Positions 6,217 through 6,811 of a stretch of DNA of 6,811 bases are shown here, one piece after another. The position numbers and the translations under genes are program-made. The stretch comes from Fidelibacterota bacterium. Lineage in GTDB: Bacteria; Fidelibacterota; Marinisomatia; Marinisomatales; UBA1611. The notes under the pieces were generated by a model. The model had not been told where the DNA came from. It did not search any database and saw only the letters and a list, made by a program, of their open reading frames with translations. Location: assembly GCA_015658495.1 (NCBI GenBank), contig DQOT01000342.1:1-6811 (forward strand), in the 5' to 3' direction. Numbering within the stretch: the first letter of the stretch is position 1; each line of letters begins with the position of its first letter.

Positions 6217-6811
6217 ATGTCCATTGATCACGTATTAAAATTGTATTCCGAGACGATTCGATCGCCCTATCTTCATTATGGGTTTTGGGATGACCCATTT
6301 TCTGTTGACTTGGACAAAGTCACGTTGCAAGAGATCAAAGATGCCCAAAATCGATACATTGAACATTTGGCATCTTTCATTCCGGAGGATGTGAGTTCTG
6401 TTTTGGATGTGGGGTGTGGAATTGGAGGAAACGCAAAATATCTTCAAAATAATGGCTATGATATCGAAACACTTTCTCCTGATGATTTCCAAAAGTCGGT
6501 GATCGATGAAAAATTCAATGGCAGTCTGAAATTTCACCATTGCAAATTTGAAAAATTCAAACCGACAAAAGCATACGACCTGATCCTGGAAAGTGAAAGC
6601 GCTTGCTACATCAAAATCAATCAAGGATTTGAAAAGGCGAGGGAGACACTTCGGGATGATGGTTATTTATTAGCATCAGATTATTTTGTACATTTCAGGG
6701 ATGGAACCAAGAATCCCCATTTAAAAGCATCCCACGATCTGGAGAAATATCTATCCGGCGCCAAGGCTCATGGGTTTGAATTGATACGTGAATATGACCA
6801 GACCGAAAACA
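6217..6811 (+). CDS. Class I SAM-dependent methyltransferase, 3'-truncated by window edge
   Basis: This frame has no stop before the right edge, giving 198 visible residues from the ATG at 6217. A TAG at 6211-6213 lies in frame just upstream, so the start cannot be earlier. Motif I of SAM-binding Rossmann methyltransferases is clear at 62-71 (SVLDVGCGIGG region), followed by ETLSPDDFQ at 84-92, which resembles the ITLSPxQ segment of tocopherol/sterol C-methyltransferase and cyclopropane-synthase-like enzymes, then YDLILESESACYI (120-132), the post-motif II strand, and DDGYLLASDYF (147-157). An N-terminal LHYGFWDDP segment also fits that group. Here an acidic E84 precedes the TLSP. The substrate is unknown; small molecules, quinones or lipids are all possible. 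It begins 10 bases after E2 with no strong ribosome site, so it is probably co-transcribed with the dehydrogenase genes, though that does not show a shared function. Confidence 0.88.
   Translation, partial: MSIDHVLKLYSETIRSPYLHYGFWDDPFSVDLDKVTLQEIKDAQNRYIEHLASFIPEDVSSVLDVGCGIGGNAKYLQNNGYDIETLSPDDFQKSVIDEKFNGSLKFHHCKFEKFKPTKAYDLILESESACYIKINQGFEKARETLRDDGYLLASDYFVHFRDGTKNPHLKASHDLEKYLSGAKAHGFELIREYDQTEN

Noticed and set aside
6235..6624. A 129-residue antisense open frame
   Set aside because: It overlaps the clear methyltransferase frame on the + strand, which has motif I and the expected start, so the antisense frame is a shadow.

Overview
The window is a compact, single-strand (+) stretch of core metabolic genes from a bacterium. 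In order it holds: the 3' part of folE (GTP cyclohydrolase I); a broken small gene of the antibiotic-biosynthesis-monooxygenase (ABM) fold; lpd (dihydrolipoamide dehydrogenase, E3); a 74-base gap with a repeat-like motif; lipB (octanoyltransferase); a single gene carrying the fused alpha and beta parts of a 2-oxoacid dehydrogenase E1; the matching lipoyl-bearing E2; and the 5' part of a SAM-dependent methyltransferase that runs off the right edge. No mobile element, CRISPR array, RNA gene or clear intrinsic terminator was seen.

The central theme is a lipoate-dependent 2-oxoacid dehydrogenase complex together with one of the enzymes that lipoylates it. E1 decarboxylates a 2-oxoacid on thiamine diphosphate and passes the acyl group to the lipoyl lysine of E2 (K43). 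E2 transfers it to CoA, and Lpd re-oxidises the dihydrolipoyl arm with FAD and NAD+. LipB supplies the octanoyl group that becomes the lipoyl cofactor; LipA, the next enzyme of that pathway, is not in the window. The E1 sequence, with its HSSSDD-type loop, looks more like the branched-chain/2-oxoisovalerate class than the homodimeric pyruvate class, but the substrate cannot be settled from sequence alone. Genes are tightly packed: lipB/E1 overlap by one base, E1/E2 abut (TAAATG), and the methyltransferase starts 10 bases after E2, so lipB-E1-E2-methyltransferase is very probably one transcript.

Upstream, folE and the ABM gene share an ATGA stop/start, and the ABM reading frame originally ended 14 bases inside lpd. 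The ABM gene carries two independent lesions, a one-base frameshift at an A run and a Trp-to-TAG nonsense change, while everything around it is intact. It therefore looks like a recent pseudogene, or else a badly sequenced spot.

The base composition is moderate to AT-leaning. The fused E1 alpha-beta gene and the intergenic motif suggest the Bacteroidota/Marinimicrobia side of bacterial diversity, possibly marine. This is an impression from gene style, not a demonstrated assignment. Overall it is ordinary housekeeping DNA; I found no convincing new system. The points worth a second look are the pseudogene and its possible effect on lpd, the repeat-like motif before lipB, and the placement of lipB directly ahead of E1 and E2.
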